Part shown: one piece after another, positions 26,028 to 36,300 of the stretch
Numbering within the stretch: the first letter of the stretch is position 1
Layout of the letters: each line of letters opens with the position of its first letter
NCBI GenBank assembly: GCA_910589075.1
Contig: CAJUSK010000010.1
Location: 124,001-188,000, forward strand
DNA: 64,000 nucleotides
Direction: 5' to 3'
DNA from: an uncultured Lachnospiraceae bacterium
Lineage (GTDB): Bacteria > Bacillota > Clostridia > Lachnospirales > Lachnospiraceae
Made by a program: the position numbers and the translations under genes
The notes under the pieces: generated by a model
Database searches by the model: none
What the model saw: the letters and a program-made list of their open reading frames with translations, nothing else
What the model was told of the DNA's origin: nothing

Positions 26028-27038
26028 ATGAAACAATGCATGATTCCCGACGGCTACCGTTCTGCGTTAAATCTCCATGAAACGCAGGTGGGTATCAAAA
26101 CGGTAAAAGATTTTTTCCAACAGCTCCTGGCACAGAGGTTGAACCTGTTGCGCGTTTCAGCGCCCCTCTTCGTAGATCCCGCTTCCGGGCTGAATGACAA
26201 TTTAAACGGTGTGGAACGCCCGGTCTCCTTTGGCATCAAGGAACAGAACGACGCTGCGGCAGAAATCGTCCATTCACTGGCCAAGTGGAAGCGCCATGCG
26301 CTGAAAAAGTACGGCTTCCAGATGGGTGAAGGCCTGTATACGGATATGAGCGCCATCCGCCGCGACGAGGAAACAGACAATATCCACTCTATTTATGTAG
26401 ATCAGTGGGACTGGGAAAAAATTATTTCCAGAGAGCAGAGGACTGTGGAGACATTGCAGGATGTGGTCAGAACCGTATATAAAGTGCTGAGGAAAACAGA
26501 AAAGTATATGTCCATCCAATATGACTACATAAAGGAGATTTTACCGGAAGACATTTATTTCATTACCACCCAGGAACTGGAAGATCAATACCCCGCCCTC
26601 ACACCGAAAGAACGGGAATACCGGATCACCAGAGACAAAGGTGCTGTCTGCCTTATGCAGATCGGTGACAAACTGAAATCCGGCCAGCCCCACGACGGCC
26701 GTGCCCCGGATTATGACGACTGGGCTTTAAATGCGGATATTCTGGTATATTATCCGGTTCTTGATATTGCCCTGGAACTTTCCTCCATGGGCATCCGCGT
26801 TGATGCCGATTCCCTGAAAGCTCAGTTAAAAAAAGCCGGTTGTGAAGAACGGGCAGATCTGCCTTTTCAGAAAGCTATTTTACAGGAACAGCTCCCCTTT
26901 ACCATTGGCGGCGGTATCGGCCAGTCCAGAATCTGTATGTTCTTTCTGCGGAAAGCCCATATCGGAGAAGTGCAGTCCTCCCTTTGGCCGCAGGAAACAC
27001 TGGAAGAAATGCGGAAAAAAGGCGTTTCCCTCCTGTAA
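26028..27038 (+). CDS. asnA: Aspartate-ammonia ligase
   Basis: A 336-residue asparagine synthetase A, which makes asparagine from aspartate, ammonia and ATP with a class II synthetase-like fold. Recognisable are SAPLFVDPASGLNDNLNGVE, the RDEETDNIHSIYVDQWDWEK segment, ITRDKGAVCLMQIGDKL, and TIGGGIGQSR near the C-terminus. Start at 26028 follows AAAGGA; a frame from 25977 lies inside the repeat and is rejected. The hairpin array upstream may influence its expression. Confidence 0.97.
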   Translation: MKQCMIPDGYRSALNLHETQVGIKTVKDFFQQLLAQRLNLLRVSAPLFVDPASGLNDNLNGVERPVSFGIKEQNDAAAEIVHSLAKWKRHALKKYGFQMGEGLYTDMSAIRRDEETDNIHSIYVDQWDWEKIISREQRTVETLQDVVRTVYKVLRKTEKYMSIQYDYIKEILPEDIYFITTQELEDQYPALTPKEREYRITRDKGAVCLMQIGDKLKSGQPHDGRAPDYDDWALNADILVYYPVLDIALELSSMGIRVDADSLKAQLKKAGCEERADLPFQKAILQEQLPFTIGGGIGQSRICMFFLRKAHIGEVQSSLWPQETLEEMRKKGVSLL

Positions 27039-27050
27039 CATATGCATTTT

Positions 27051-27091
27051 GCCCGATTTTCTTTTTGATCTGCTGAAAAAGAAAATCGGGC
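27051..27091. terminator. Bidirectional-looking terminator after asnA
   Basis: Sixteen-base arms GCCCGATTTTCTTTTT and AAAAAGAAAATCGGGC form a long hairpin 13 bases after the asnA stop. The T tract lies in the stem on either strand. Confidence 0.7.
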
Positions 27092-27200
27092 AGGGGGTTC
27101 CTTAAAAAATGGGACATTCGTGTATAACAGATATTTGCCCTGGCTAAAGTTGCAAGCGTAACAATACCTTGCAACCATATTTTCCCGGCAAACCAGAATT

Positions 27201-27530
27201 TCAAAATTTCAAATCAATTTGAAACGCAAAGTCTTTTTCACATTGAAAATGCTGCCCTATCTGTACAACAAAATAATCTTCATTTTTCGGATAGACTACT
27301 TTTGTCATCACTCTCAATAAATCTAATTCTTCAACAGATTCTTCCAATACATTTTCCAATGTACTCCATCCATCTGTTACAGGTGAACATATATCATTCA
27401 GCATATCAGAAAAAAGTTCATATCCGTTTATGTGCTGGTTCTTTGCCAACTGCCCGGCCCTGCTTGAACACAGCATTTTTTCCAGCATACCATACTGCTT
27501 GCCATTCAGACTCACCTGATACGTTTTCAT
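27201..27530 (-). CDS. Hypothetical protein, 109 residues
   Basis: A small soluble protein beginning MKTYQVSLNGKQYGMLEKML with a GGAGGG ribosome site. Predicted mixed alpha/beta, with an acidic helix around ENVLEESVEELDLLRVM. No family recognised. It sits 28 bases after the neighbouring membrane-protein gene in the same direction, so the two may form an operon. Base composition is more A+T-rich than the genes around it. Confidence 0.65.
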   Translation of the reverse strand: MKTYQVSLNGKQYGMLEKMLCSSRAGQLAKNQHINGYELFSDMLNDICSPVTDGWSTLENVLEESVEELDLLRVMTKVVYPKNEDYFVVQIGQHFQCEKDFAFQIDLKF

Positions 27531-27558
27531 CTATTGCCCTCCTCAAATTGCCATCCAT

Positions 27559-27882
27559 TTATGAGTACAAATTTAAAATTCTTTTATAATTCTTGTACAT
27601 AAGATAGATTCCCAAAGTGCAATCAAAACATAGCAGTATTGCTCCAACAACAGGCATAACGATCATACCAATCCCGGTCATAAGAAATGCGATGGAACAT
27701 CTTTTATACAATAGCGCCATCTCCCTATTATACGCTTTGACATTTTTGACTTTTTCTTTTAATGTTGTATCTCCGCTCCAAAAATTGATTGGTTCTTTAC
27801 TGTCTTTATTGTAAATGGCAATAATCAAAAAAGGAATCGCACACATTACACAAGCTATAAAAGCTGCTATTCTTCCCACCAT
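27559..27882 (-). CDS. Small two-span membrane protein, 107 residues
   Basis: Two or three hydrophobic segments are visible: IAAFIACVMCAIPFLIIAIY at the N-terminus and a long AFLMTGIGMIVMPVVGAILL stretch after a charged loop of about 40 residues. The start follows GGAGGG. No family recognised; possibly an immunity or channel-like accessory of the downstream 109-residue protein. The gap from 27883 to 28250 upstream holds no gene or repeat that I can support. Confidence 0.65.
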   Translation of the reverse strand: MVGRIAAFIACVMCAIPFLIIAIYNKDSKEPINFWSGDTTLKEKVKNVKAYNREMALLYKRCSIAFLMTGIGMIVMPVVGAILLCFDCTLGIYLMYKNYKRILNLYS

Positions 27883-28250
27883 AGTAATCCCTCCACAACT
27901 TCCTATTGGTTGCTCTAACTATAGCATATCCCCACACAATTTACTACCAAAAATACAGGACACAGCCAACGCCATGCCCCACACTTTTTATCATTCCAAC
28001 GACTTACCAGTCCTCTGTTTCTGTACTTTCAGATCTTTCTGCTTCTCATTGCACACGATTGCGCTCTTTGCAGAGTTTTTTATACGCTCCGACTGCACCC
28101 GCACGCCTTCGGACTTGCAGGATTCCGGGCAATATATAAGGCGCTTTCCCATAAAAGTAGAATATTGACCGTAAATTCAGCCTGAAATCCTGCACCGGTT
28201 TCCATAAATCAGGACTTTTTTAGAGAATCAATTTTTTCAAAAGAAAAATC

Positions 28251-28278
28251 TTGATTTTTTTTCAAAATATGTTACAAT
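28251..28278 (+). promoter_or_regulatory. tRNA-Gly promoter
   Basis: TTGATT at 28251-28256 and TACAAT at 28273-28278, with a 16-base spacer, immediately upstream of the tRNA gene. Confidence 0.6.
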
Positions 28279-28296
28279 AAAACATGCGCAGAGCTT

Positions 28297-28367
28297 GCAG
28301 GATTAGTACATCGGTAGTATGTCAGCTTCCCAAGCTGAAGAGGCGGGTCCGACTCCCGTATCCTGCT
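28297..28367 (+). tRNA. tRNA-Gly (CCC)
   Basis: The acceptor arms GCAGGAT and ATCCTGC pair fully. The anticodon stem TCAGC/GCTGA encloses TTCCCAA, giving anticodon CCC. The T arm GCGGGTCCGACTCCCGT is present, with GTCCGACTC in place of the usual GTTCGA loop start. CCA is not encoded. Confidence 0.88.
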
Positions 28368-28369
28368 TA

Positions 28370-28406
28370 AAAAGCTGTCAGGTTTCAATACCTGCAGCTT
28401 TTTTAT
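28370..28406 (+). terminator. Terminator of tRNA-Gly
   Basis: AAAAGCTG...CAGG and CCTG...CAGCTTTTTT arms form a hairpin with a T run directly after the tRNA. Confidence 0.8.
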
Positions 28407-28680
28407 TTATGTCAATAAAAAGTTCCCAAAACATGTTTTGATTGTTTATGACAACAGAACGTTCCCAAAGCGTATTTACTTAGGTTATCCGGAATGCATA
28501 TACATTTCCTTATGGCCACATCTCCTGCACCAAACACTCTTCCATTTGGAAAAAGCAGGAAATCTTGCATTTTACATGTATACAATTCACGCTTTCCTTC
28601 ATATGGCAATGCTTTTGTTCCGCGCGGGAAGCTGCGCATCCCCTTTGTTTCATAGGACGCACTTTCCTATGAAACAAAAA
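28400..28680. repeat. Second copy of the structured repeat
   Basis: 28613-28676 closely matches 537-601 (shared GCTTTTGTTCCGCGCG, then GAAGCTGCGCAT, and the TTTCATAGGACG...CTATGAAA palindrome). Upstream, GTTCCCAAAACATG and GTTCCCAAAGCG form a degenerate direct repeat around 28422-28470. Short frames here are repeat-derived and not called as genes. Confidence 0.65.
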
Positions 28681-28724
28681 ACACCTGAAACACTGAATCA
28701 CAGTATTTCAGGTATCTTCTACAC

Positions 28725-28810
28725 TGCCGGCGACCGGGATCGAACCGGTACGGGTATCGCTACCCACGGGATTTTAAGTCCCGGGCGTCTGCCAGTTCCG
28801 CCACGCCGGC
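28725..28810 (-). tRNA. tRNA-Leu (TAA)
   Basis: An 86-base class II tRNA with acceptor arms GCCGGCG/CGCCGGC, a long variable arm (GTGGGTAGCGATACCC), and anticodon loop CTTAAAA giving TAA. Last of five minus-strand tRNAs. Confidence 0.95.
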
Positions 28811-28829
28811 ATGGCTTTCACGAAAAAAA

Positions 28830-28902
28830 TGGGACCTATAGGGCTCGAACCTATGACCCTCTGCTTGTAAGGCAGATGCTCTCCCAGCTGAGCTAAGATC
28901 CC
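28830..28902 (-). tRNA. tRNA-Val (TAC)
   Basis: Acceptor arms GGGATCT/AGGTCCC (one G-U pair), anticodon stem TCTGC/GCAGA around CTTACAA giving TAC, and T arm with GGTTCGAGCC. A cognate of the valS T-box system. Confidence 0.95.
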
Positions 28903-28925
28903 CTATGCAGACATACGATACAAAA

Positions 28926-28999
28926 CGACCCAGATCGGACTCGAACCGACGACCTTCGCCGTGACAGGGCGACGCTCTAACCAACTGAGCCACTGGGCC
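28926..28999 (-). tRNA. tRNA-Asp (GTC)
   Basis: Acceptor arms GGCCCAG/CTGGGTC with one G-U pair, discriminator G as expected for Asp, anticodon loop CTGTCAC giving GTC, and T arm GGTTCGAGTCC. Confidence 0.94.
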
Positions 29000-29029
29000 T
29001 GATAATACATAAAAAATATTCCTGGAAAA

Positions 29030-29103
29030 TGGACCTTCGGGGACTCGAACCCAGGACCGACCGGTTATGAGCCGGTTGCTCTAACCAACTGAGCTAAAGG
29101 TCC
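29030..29103 (-). tRNA. tRNA-Met (CAT), probably elongator
   Basis: Acceptor arms GGACCTT/AAGGTCC pair fully. The anticodon loop CTCATAA gives CAT. The initiator-specific three G-C pairs and C1-A72 mismatch are absent, so it is not the initiator. A lysidine-modified Ile2 cannot be excluded by eye. Confidence 0.88.
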
Positions 29104-29159
29104 GTAAACCCTTGCGGGCCTGACGCCGGAAACAAATTTCACCGGCCTGTGTGTACAAA

Positions 29160-29231
29160 TGACTCCGACGGGAATCGAACCCGTGTTACCGCCGTGAAAG
29201 GGCGATGTCTTAACCGCTTGACCACGGAGCC
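29160..29231 (-). tRNA. tRNA-Glu (TTC)
   Basis: Acceptor arms GGCTCCG/CGGAGTC with one G-U pair, anticodon loop CTTTCAC giving TTC, and T arm ACGGGTTCGATTCCCGT. First tRNA of the minus-strand cluster, next to the accessory island. Confidence 0.94.
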
Positions 29232-29476
29232 ATATCTGGTATTCTTTTCTGCAAATAGATAACCTGACCAGAGATATATTACCATACCTGCTTCTACTTT
29301 TCAAGAGGAAATTGTAAATTTTTGCAATCAAAATGTCTGTGATTGTGGATGAACACTTACAATGAAATGGGCCTGAGTAAAAACCAATGATATGATTCAG
29401 GCGGAACAGATATTATAACAAGTGATATGTTTTTAAAAAAGGCATTCCACAGACAGATTCATCCCCCGGTTACACT

Positions 29477-29638
29477 AGAGCGTGTTTGAAAAATCATTCC
29501 CGCCATCTATACGCCCCACTTTGCGTGATATTTGCACCATATTCAGTCGACGTAGCCCACTACGCCTCCTTCATTTGGCACAAATCTCCCACAAACTGTG
29601 ACGCACATCTGACGGAAAGCATTTTTCAAACACGCTCT
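29477..29638. mobile_element. MITE-like element, 162 bp
   Basis: Perfect 18-base terminal inverted repeats, AGAGCGTGTTTGAAAAAT (29477-29494) and its complement (29621-29638), flank a non-coding core with a further self-complementary centre (TGCGTGATATTTGCAC versus ACAAACTGTGACGCA, and GTAGCCCACTAC). It carries no transposase. It lies in the 530-base gap between the tRNA cluster and the DUF4132 genes. Confidence 0.7.
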
Positions 29639-29763
29639 GGCACGATTTTATCCCATAGTTGCATAACTCTTGTTATCTATTTGTTCAAATATCCTTTATT
29701 CAAATTCATGACAGTTGCTATTTTATCTGTTCCGTCATCTTTGTTGTTATATACGGTGCTTTC

Positions 29764-32700
29764 TCAATCTTTCATCACCTCTGCAAGCTGCAATACAGTC
29801 TCGCTGAAATACCGGGGTGTTATTTCTCCCGGTCTGCATCGCTGTCTTCTCTTGCCCATATCATCCGCAGGACCGGTTCTGTAAAAGAACACTTCACCGA
29901 TTTCTTCTATGCGATCCCCATGGTCCATGGAACAGGCAGAAAATTCTACCATGGCACCCACAGCGCCGTCTTCCCTGTAGAAGCTGCGAATCTCCCCTCC
30001 GTCTATTGGCGTGCCTTTCAACCAGCCGGCTCGCTCCAGCCTCCCAAACAGAGTCAGCCGGCTAAGCCGCTTTCCCTGAAAACGGGTCAGCACGAACCCA
30101 TTCTCCTCTTCCTCTTTCAGTCGATACACGCAACGCTCCAACTGGCAGACAGGCTGTGCCACCTCATAATCCGCCAGTTGCTCTCTCCATACAGCCAACT
30201 CCTCCTCGGACAGTTCCAGAGGATGAACCAAACCCACAACCCCTTTTTCCGGAAGGGAAAACACTTCCTCCTTTGCCGTATTGAAACTGCCATCCTCCAT
30301 ATAGCGGAAAGATTTTTTTAACAGAGGACTTGTTCCACGAAAAACATTGTTCTCCACAGGGCAGCTCTCTTTGCTTCCCAATACTGTCGTATCCGTCTGC
30401 GCTGTATTCTCCTCATAAATTCCCCAGATCAGCCCCGACGCAAACTGGTGCATCACAGGATTATTCACAAAAAGCCGCTTCCAGTCATCTGTATTCCAGA
30501 GCCTTCCGCCGGAAAGCATCTGGATAAATCGCTGTTTCTGATTCTCAATCACCGTCTTTAACTGCTTTTTCATGCTCTTATACGCACGGTTTGCCTCCTG
30601 TGCCTTTTCCGGATCATCATGCACACCGGGAGTGGGCATATTTTTCAGGCGCTTTCCGGTCCCATCGTAAACCTCTGTCTGCAGGGCAGGCACAAGACGC
30701 ACCGTAAAAGTACGTGTACCATAATCAAAAACCCTTTCCCCCTGTTGGTCAAACCCAAGATCCGGCACAATCCGGTCCTCCAGTTCTTCCCGGCTGATAT
30801 TCAGCTCCTGCGCCGCACTGTCCATGGCTTCCATAGCCGCACGTCTGACCTGCCGGTACTTAAATTTCCGTGAAAGCTGATCCACCAACAGCAGAGCCGC
30901 GCTGCTTCCGTTCAATGTAAGAGCCTTCACGGCCTCCGCTGCTATGGCTCCCCTGGATTTTGCGGGCCACTCTTTGATTTCCCGATAAATCAGAGGTACA
31001 ATTTCCTCACCGCCGTGAATAGCGGCGGCATAAAGCGCCCATTTCCTTTTTGTCTCACCGCCAAGGCCCATCCATCGCTGAAACAGCTCCCCCATGCAAG
31101 CTGCCAGCTCCTGTCCGTCCAGCTCTGCCGCCAGCCTTGCGGCGTCTTTATGTATGCCTGGTACATCCATATCTGCATGGCAGACCAGGATCGCCTGGAG
31201 ATACTCCTCGGAAACTTCTGTCCCGTCTCTTTTATGCAGCTTTTCATAAGGCTGTTCAAACGCCCATAAAATTTTCTGCCTGCGGTTGCCTTTCAACAGT
31301 TCCGTTACGATTTCGTCCATCCTTCGATCTTTTTCCTGCACACATACGAGCTGGCGGAAATACGCCTGCAGCTTCTGATTCTTTTCTCTCTCCAGAGCTT
31401 GCTCCAGTTCCTGGCGGTATCCGTCGGCGCCCCACTGTTCCAGCACCCGCGCCGCCATCAGCCGCTCTTTCTGTTTCCCTGCGCGCAGCATGGTCACAAA
31501 TTCCGATTCCCATTCTTTATGTGCTGCATACAGGGCAAGCAATTCTTCCTGGACCTGTTTGGAACTGTCCCCGGCGCAGGCCAGCAATGGCTCTTTATAT
31601 TGTCCCGCGTGAAGATTCATCACCCGGATACAGAAAATCCGTGTCATAACAGGCCCCATCAGAGCAGCTTCACGATACGCCCCGCCCCATCTGTCAATCC
31701 GTCTGTCCAGCGCAGCCACACATTCCCCGCTCATAGCCTCCTGATCTTTTTCTGAACGATGGGAGTAACAGCTTTCGTGAAGACCGGACAACATGGCAAG
31801 CCGATAGAATACGGGCACCTGCTCCTGCTCAAAAATATCCAAAACGGATTCCAGTTCTTCCGCTGTCAGATACACATGGTCACGCCCGGAAGTATACCAG
31901 TATAGAGATGGAGGAACAAACATATAACGAATAAAATAGCTTCCATCCAGCAACAGGCCTTCCAGCACCACACCACGCCGGTACAGGGAAGCATTCTCTT
32001 TATCATCCCGCAGCGCCTTCAACCTGTTATGTTTATTGCCATAAGAGCATCCACTCTTTTGCCACGCTTTGATAAACGGCTCAATCCGGTCAAATTCCGC
32101 TTCTCCCAGAAGATATTGCCTGGCTTCGTTTTTTCCGGAAGGATAATTGGTAAGCAGCTCATCGGCCAGCTTTCCTTTATAATCCTGTGCAAACCCCTGG
32201 CGGATTTCCTCATACAGCTGCCGATTCCCTTTCTGTACCTTTTCCAGCAGACGTTCATACTCCCGGACGGGCAGTGCTCCGGCCACCTGCCGTACCGCTT
32301 CCGGATATTTCTTCACCATAAGCAGCCAGACCGTGTCTTCACGCTCTCTCAGACTCCACTCAATCCACGTCTGCGGAGAAATAGACAACTTTTCCAGCAG
32401 GAACTTTGTATGACGATAAAACCATTCCTGCTCTGTCATATACCTGAAAAGACCGGGCAGGGAAGGTCGCCCGGATTCCATATCCAACGCTGACGCCAGA
32501 CGGAGAAAGGCCCCAAAGAACCTGTCATGATCAAGAGCCAGCCAGGCGCAGCCTGCGAGCCTGACAAATAGTTCTCTGCCGGTTTGCTTTCCCCTGAGCA
32601 TGGCGGTTAACTCTGCCGGAAAAGCTCCGTCCGGATCAGAGTCCGTCAGAAAGGCCCGAAAGGCTGCCAACTGCGCATCCGAACAGGCGGGGCCGCCCAA

Positions 32701-33303
32701 CAGCTCTCCCAGATGATCTGTTATGGCCTGTTCCAGAAATTCCCTGAGTCTTTGAACCGCTCCTTCCGTATCCGGCCCCGGCGGAACACAGTACAGATAT
32801 ACCCCGGCCAGCAGCATTTGGGCTGCCCCGTCCTGACAGCGGCAAAGTCCCATAGCCTGCAGCAACGCTTCCGGATCCTTCCGGCCCACATCATATAATA
32901 CACTCAATTTGTTCAGGCTAAATGCATCCGCATGATGTGCATACAGTTCCCCACGGCACGCCGTCCGATGCACTTTATCCAGACGATTGATGATCCATCC
33001 CGGATTCTCCATGCCCAGCGCATAACAGGCTGAAGCGCCTCCCACGGTCCCGGCAAACCGTATAAAACGGGATACCAGCTCACCTGTGTCCCAGATCCGC
33101 ATAATGGCCTCCCGACACTGTTGCCGCTCCATATCCGTCAACATGGAATAATCCTGATTGGAAACGCTTTGAAGCAGCCCCGGCGCTTCCGCCTGGGACA
33201 TATCCAGATACTGCTGCCCGATTTCCCGGTTTCCTGCTGTCAGCTTCAACGTATCCAAAGCATCCGAAATCTCCTGGCTGTATGAGCCCCCTTCAATATT
33301 CAT
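29764..33303 (-). CDS. DUF4132 protein, second paralogue
   Basis: A 1,179-residue protein. The C-terminal third carries the DUF4132 signature, including GLVHPLELSEEELAVWREQL, then VAQPVCQLER, and the closing SPRYFSE-like ITPRYFSETVLQLAEV. The N-terminal two thirds are helical repeats of HEAT-like character. Compared with its neighbour it has about 28 extra residues inside the core (ENTAQTDTTVLGSKESC and on, before FRYMEDGSFNT). DUF4132 proteins are often large and sit near stress or conflict genes, but no reaction is known. Start follows GAGGG. Confidence 0.85.
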   Translation of the reverse strand: MNIEGGSYSQEISDALDTLKLTAGNREIGQQYLDMSQAEAPGLLQSVSNQDYSMLTDMERQQCREAIMRIWDTGELVSRFIRFAGTVGGASACYALGMENPGWIINRLDKVHRTACRGELYAHHADAFSLNKLSVLYDVGRKDPEALLQAMGLCRCQDGAAQMLLAGVYLYCVPPGPDTEGAVQRLREFLEQAITDHLGELLGGPACSDAQLAAFRAFLTDSDPDGAFPAELTAMLRGKQTGRELFVRLAGCAWLALDHDRFFGAFLRLASALDMESGRPSLPGLFRYMTEQEWFYRHTKFLLEKLSISPQTWIEWSLREREDTVWLLMVKKYPEAVRQVAGALPVREYERLLEKVQKGNRQLYEEIRQGFAQDYKGKLADELLTNYPSGKNEARQYLLGEAEFDRIEPFIKAWQKSGCSYGNKHNRLKALRDDKENASLYRRGVVLEGLLLDGSYFIRYMFVPPSLYWYTSGRDHVYLTAEELESVLDIFEQEQVPVFYRLAMLSGLHESCYSHRSEKDQEAMSGECVAALDRRIDRWGGAYREAALMGPVMTRIFCIRVMNLHAGQYKEPLLACAGDSSKQVQEELLALYAAHKEWESEFVTMLRAGKQKERLMAARVLEQWGADGYRQELEQALEREKNQKLQAYFRQLVCVQEKDRRMDEIVTELLKGNRRQKILWAFEQPYEKLHKRDGTEVSEEYLQAILVCHADMDVPGIHKDAARLAAELDGQELAACMGELFQRWMGLGGETKRKWALYAAAIHGGEEIVPLIYREIKEWPAKSRGAIAAEAVKALTLNGSSAALLLVDQLSRKFKYRQVRRAAMEAMDSAAQELNISREELEDRIVPDLGFDQQGERVFDYGTRTFTVRLVPALQTEVYDGTGKRLKNMPTPGVHDDPEKAQEANRAYKSMKKQLKTVIENQKQRFIQMLSGGRLWNTDDWKRLFVNNPVMHQFASGLIWGIYEENTAQTDTTVLGSKESCPVENNVFRGTSPLLKKSFRYMEDGSFNTAKEEVFSLPEKGVVGLVHPLELSEEELAVWREQLADYEVAQPVCQLERCVYRLKEEEENGFVLTRFQGKRLSRLTLFGRLERAGWLKGTPIDGGEIRSFYREDGAVGAMVEFSACSMDHGDRIEEIGEVFFYRTGPADDMGKRRQRCRPGEITPRYFSETVLQLAEVMKD

Positions 33304-33355
33304 ATACCCTCACGCCTTTCTGGATTTTCTTATCTGTCACATGCATCCTTCCCGC

Positions 33356-36300
33356 TCACACATCCTTATCCTCACTTCCGGAAGTCTCCGCCACATTTGC
33401 CACCTGCAGGACAATCTCACTGAAATACCGCGGACTTACTTGCGAAAGGGGAATTTGCACCATTTTCTGATGAGAAGCCCCCTCGCCCGTCTCTGTATGC
33501 CCGTAAAAATGCAGTTCATGGATCATCACATCTTCAAACTCATACCCCACGGAACTGCCGGAGAACGTCAGTTCTGCCTCCGCATCCCCATCACTGCGGT
33601 AAAATTCCATATAATAGCCCGCATCCAGGATTTCTCCGCGCATCCAGCCCGCAGCAAGCAGACGGCTGGACAGAGTCCATCCATTTACCTCTGTTCCATA
33701 AAAGCGGGTGACTGCCTTACTGTTGCTGCCCTTCTCTTCCTCGTTCACCTCATAGACAGGGCGTTCCAGCTGGGCAAACGGCTGTATCACATCATAGTCA
33801 GAGAGCTGCTGTTTCCAGGCATCCAGTTCTTCTTTCAGTTCCAGAGGGTGCACCAGGCCGATCATACCATCGCCGGGAAAAGCAAATTCTTCTTCATCCA
33901 CTGTATTAAAACTGCCGTCCTCCATATAGCGGAATGTCTCTTTCAGCGTACCGTTCTCATAGACACCCCAGATCAGCCCCGTTGCAAACAAATGCATAAT
34001 GGGATTTCTCACAAACAGTTCCTCCCACTTCTCTGCCTGCCAAAACCGGACTGAGATAAGAGCCTGTTCCAGACGCAGTTTCTGGCTCGCCACCACGCTC
34101 CTGAGCTGACGCTTCATTTGCTTAAAGTCGCTGTTTGCTGCGGCTGCTTTTTCCGGATCGTCCTTTTTCCCCGGCGCGGGTATATTTTTCAGACGCTTGC
34201 CGCTTTCATCATAAACTTCCGCTTCCAGTGCGGCATTCAGACGCACGGTAAAGGTACGGGGACCATAATCAAATATCTGCTCCATATCCCTGTTAAATCC
34301 CAGATCCGGCACCAGCTTATCTTCCAGCTCTGCGCGGCTGATATGAAGCTGATCCGCAGCAGCTTCGAGGGCTGCTGCTGCCGCATTTTTTACCTGGCGG
34401 GATTTAAACTTGCGGGACATCTGATCTACCAGAAGCAATGCTTCCTGACTGCCATGCAGAACCATGGCCTGTACGGCCTCCGCCGCCATGGCGCCCCTGG
34501 AATTCTCAGACCATTCCCGGATCTGTTTATACAGTTCGGGAACCACATCCCTGCCGCCATGTAAAGAGAAGGCATACAACACCCAGCGTTTTTTTGCTTC
34601 CCCGCCTGTCCCAAGCCAGCCCTCGTACAGCGCGCACACATACCCGGAAAGTTCCTTCTGATCAAGGGGCTGCACCAGTTTCGTCACATTCTCATCCATA
34701 CCGGGCTTTTCCATATCCCCATAGACGGCACACAGAGCAAGCATATATTCCGGAGAAACCGGCGTGCCATCCTGACAGTGTACCTCCGGCAGCGGCAACG
34801 CCATAACCCATTCCACCTTCCGCTTTGCCGCGCCGCGCAGCAGTCCGGCGGCGAACCTCTCTCTTGCAATCCTCTGCTGCTGACCCGGATTTTCCGCCGC
34901 TGCTGCCTCTGCCGCAGCCTGCGCTTCCAGTTCTTCTCCCACTTCCTCAAGCAGTGCCTTTACCTTCTTATTTTTCTCCTTGTCCAGCGCCTCTTTGATT
35001 TTGTCCAGATGGGATGGAATCCCCCATGTTTCCACTGTCAGAACGGCAAACTCCCTCTCTCTCGCCTTTTTCGAGGCAAGCAGCGCCAATATCTGAGGTT
35101 CCCATTCCCGGCGTTCCTCACAGATTTGCAGCAACAATGCCTGTACTTGTCTGGCTCCGTTCCCCGCACAGGAAAGAATCTGTTCTCTGTACTGCACCCA
35201 ATCCTGTGCCAATACCTGCAATGCCAGGCAGCAGGCGGCAGCGCTCCCTTTCGTCACCGCCTCTTCCATACCGGCTTCCCAGCCGTCCTCCCGGCTTTGT
35301 ACCTTTTCCGAAAGCAGTTTGACACACAACCCGGTAAACAGGGCTTTCTCCTGTTTCTCTTTCAGGGTATCCGCCATGCCGCCCAGAGCCTCCAAAGTCA
35401 TCAGCACCGGAACCGCCTCTTCCTCCAGCAGCCGTACCAGCGCACCCACCTGTCCTTCCTCTGTGAGAAGAGAGTTCTTTTCCGCACTCCCGGTGCGCTC
35501 TCTCACATCCTTCTGACCGTGATTCCCTCTGTCAAAGCGGAGAAATTCCGGACAGGCAGCAGCAGCTTCCGTCTCCTGCTCCGGGAATGCCTCCCTTCCG
35601 GCAATCCGGTACTGCCGGAAATAACCGTTTCCTTTCCGCAATGCTTCCAAAACCAGGGCACGCCTGTAGGGAAAACGGGCTCCTATTTTCCTGAGATTCT
35701 CGATTTTCCGGTAAGCAGCTTCATTCAGATAGTGGTCGCCCTCCCAGTCTGCCATAAATGAACCCAGTGTATCCACCCCATTCTTCCCCTGCAGATACCC
35801 GGCCGCCTCATCCTGGCCCGGATAATAACAGCCGGCAATCTCTCTGGTAGTCTTCTCACAGAACACATCTTTGTAAGAAGCTCTCAGTTCTTCATACAGA
35901 GTCGGGTTGCCATCTCCCACTGCCTCTGCCAGCGCACTATAATCTTCCGATTCCATATGTCTGCCGGCTTCCCTGACAGCCTCAGGATTGCCCGCTGACA
36001 TCCGTCTCACGCCGCGGTCATACCCAACCCGCATACACCATGTAACATACTGGTCATCCTCCATGGGCAGCATTTCCTCCAGCTCTGCCATGCGTTCATC
36101 CCACCAGTCTTCCCCGGCAATTTTCATACAGATCTGTAGCGCGGTATTTTCCCGGCCTGCATACTGCACATCCGCAGCCACCATCAATCGCAGCAATCTC
36201 TCAAAACGCACTGAATGACGAATGGCAAGAAACGCACATCCCGCGATCACAGCCACCCAGCCCCTGTTAATTCCGCCCCGTTTTCCACGCAGGGTATCCA

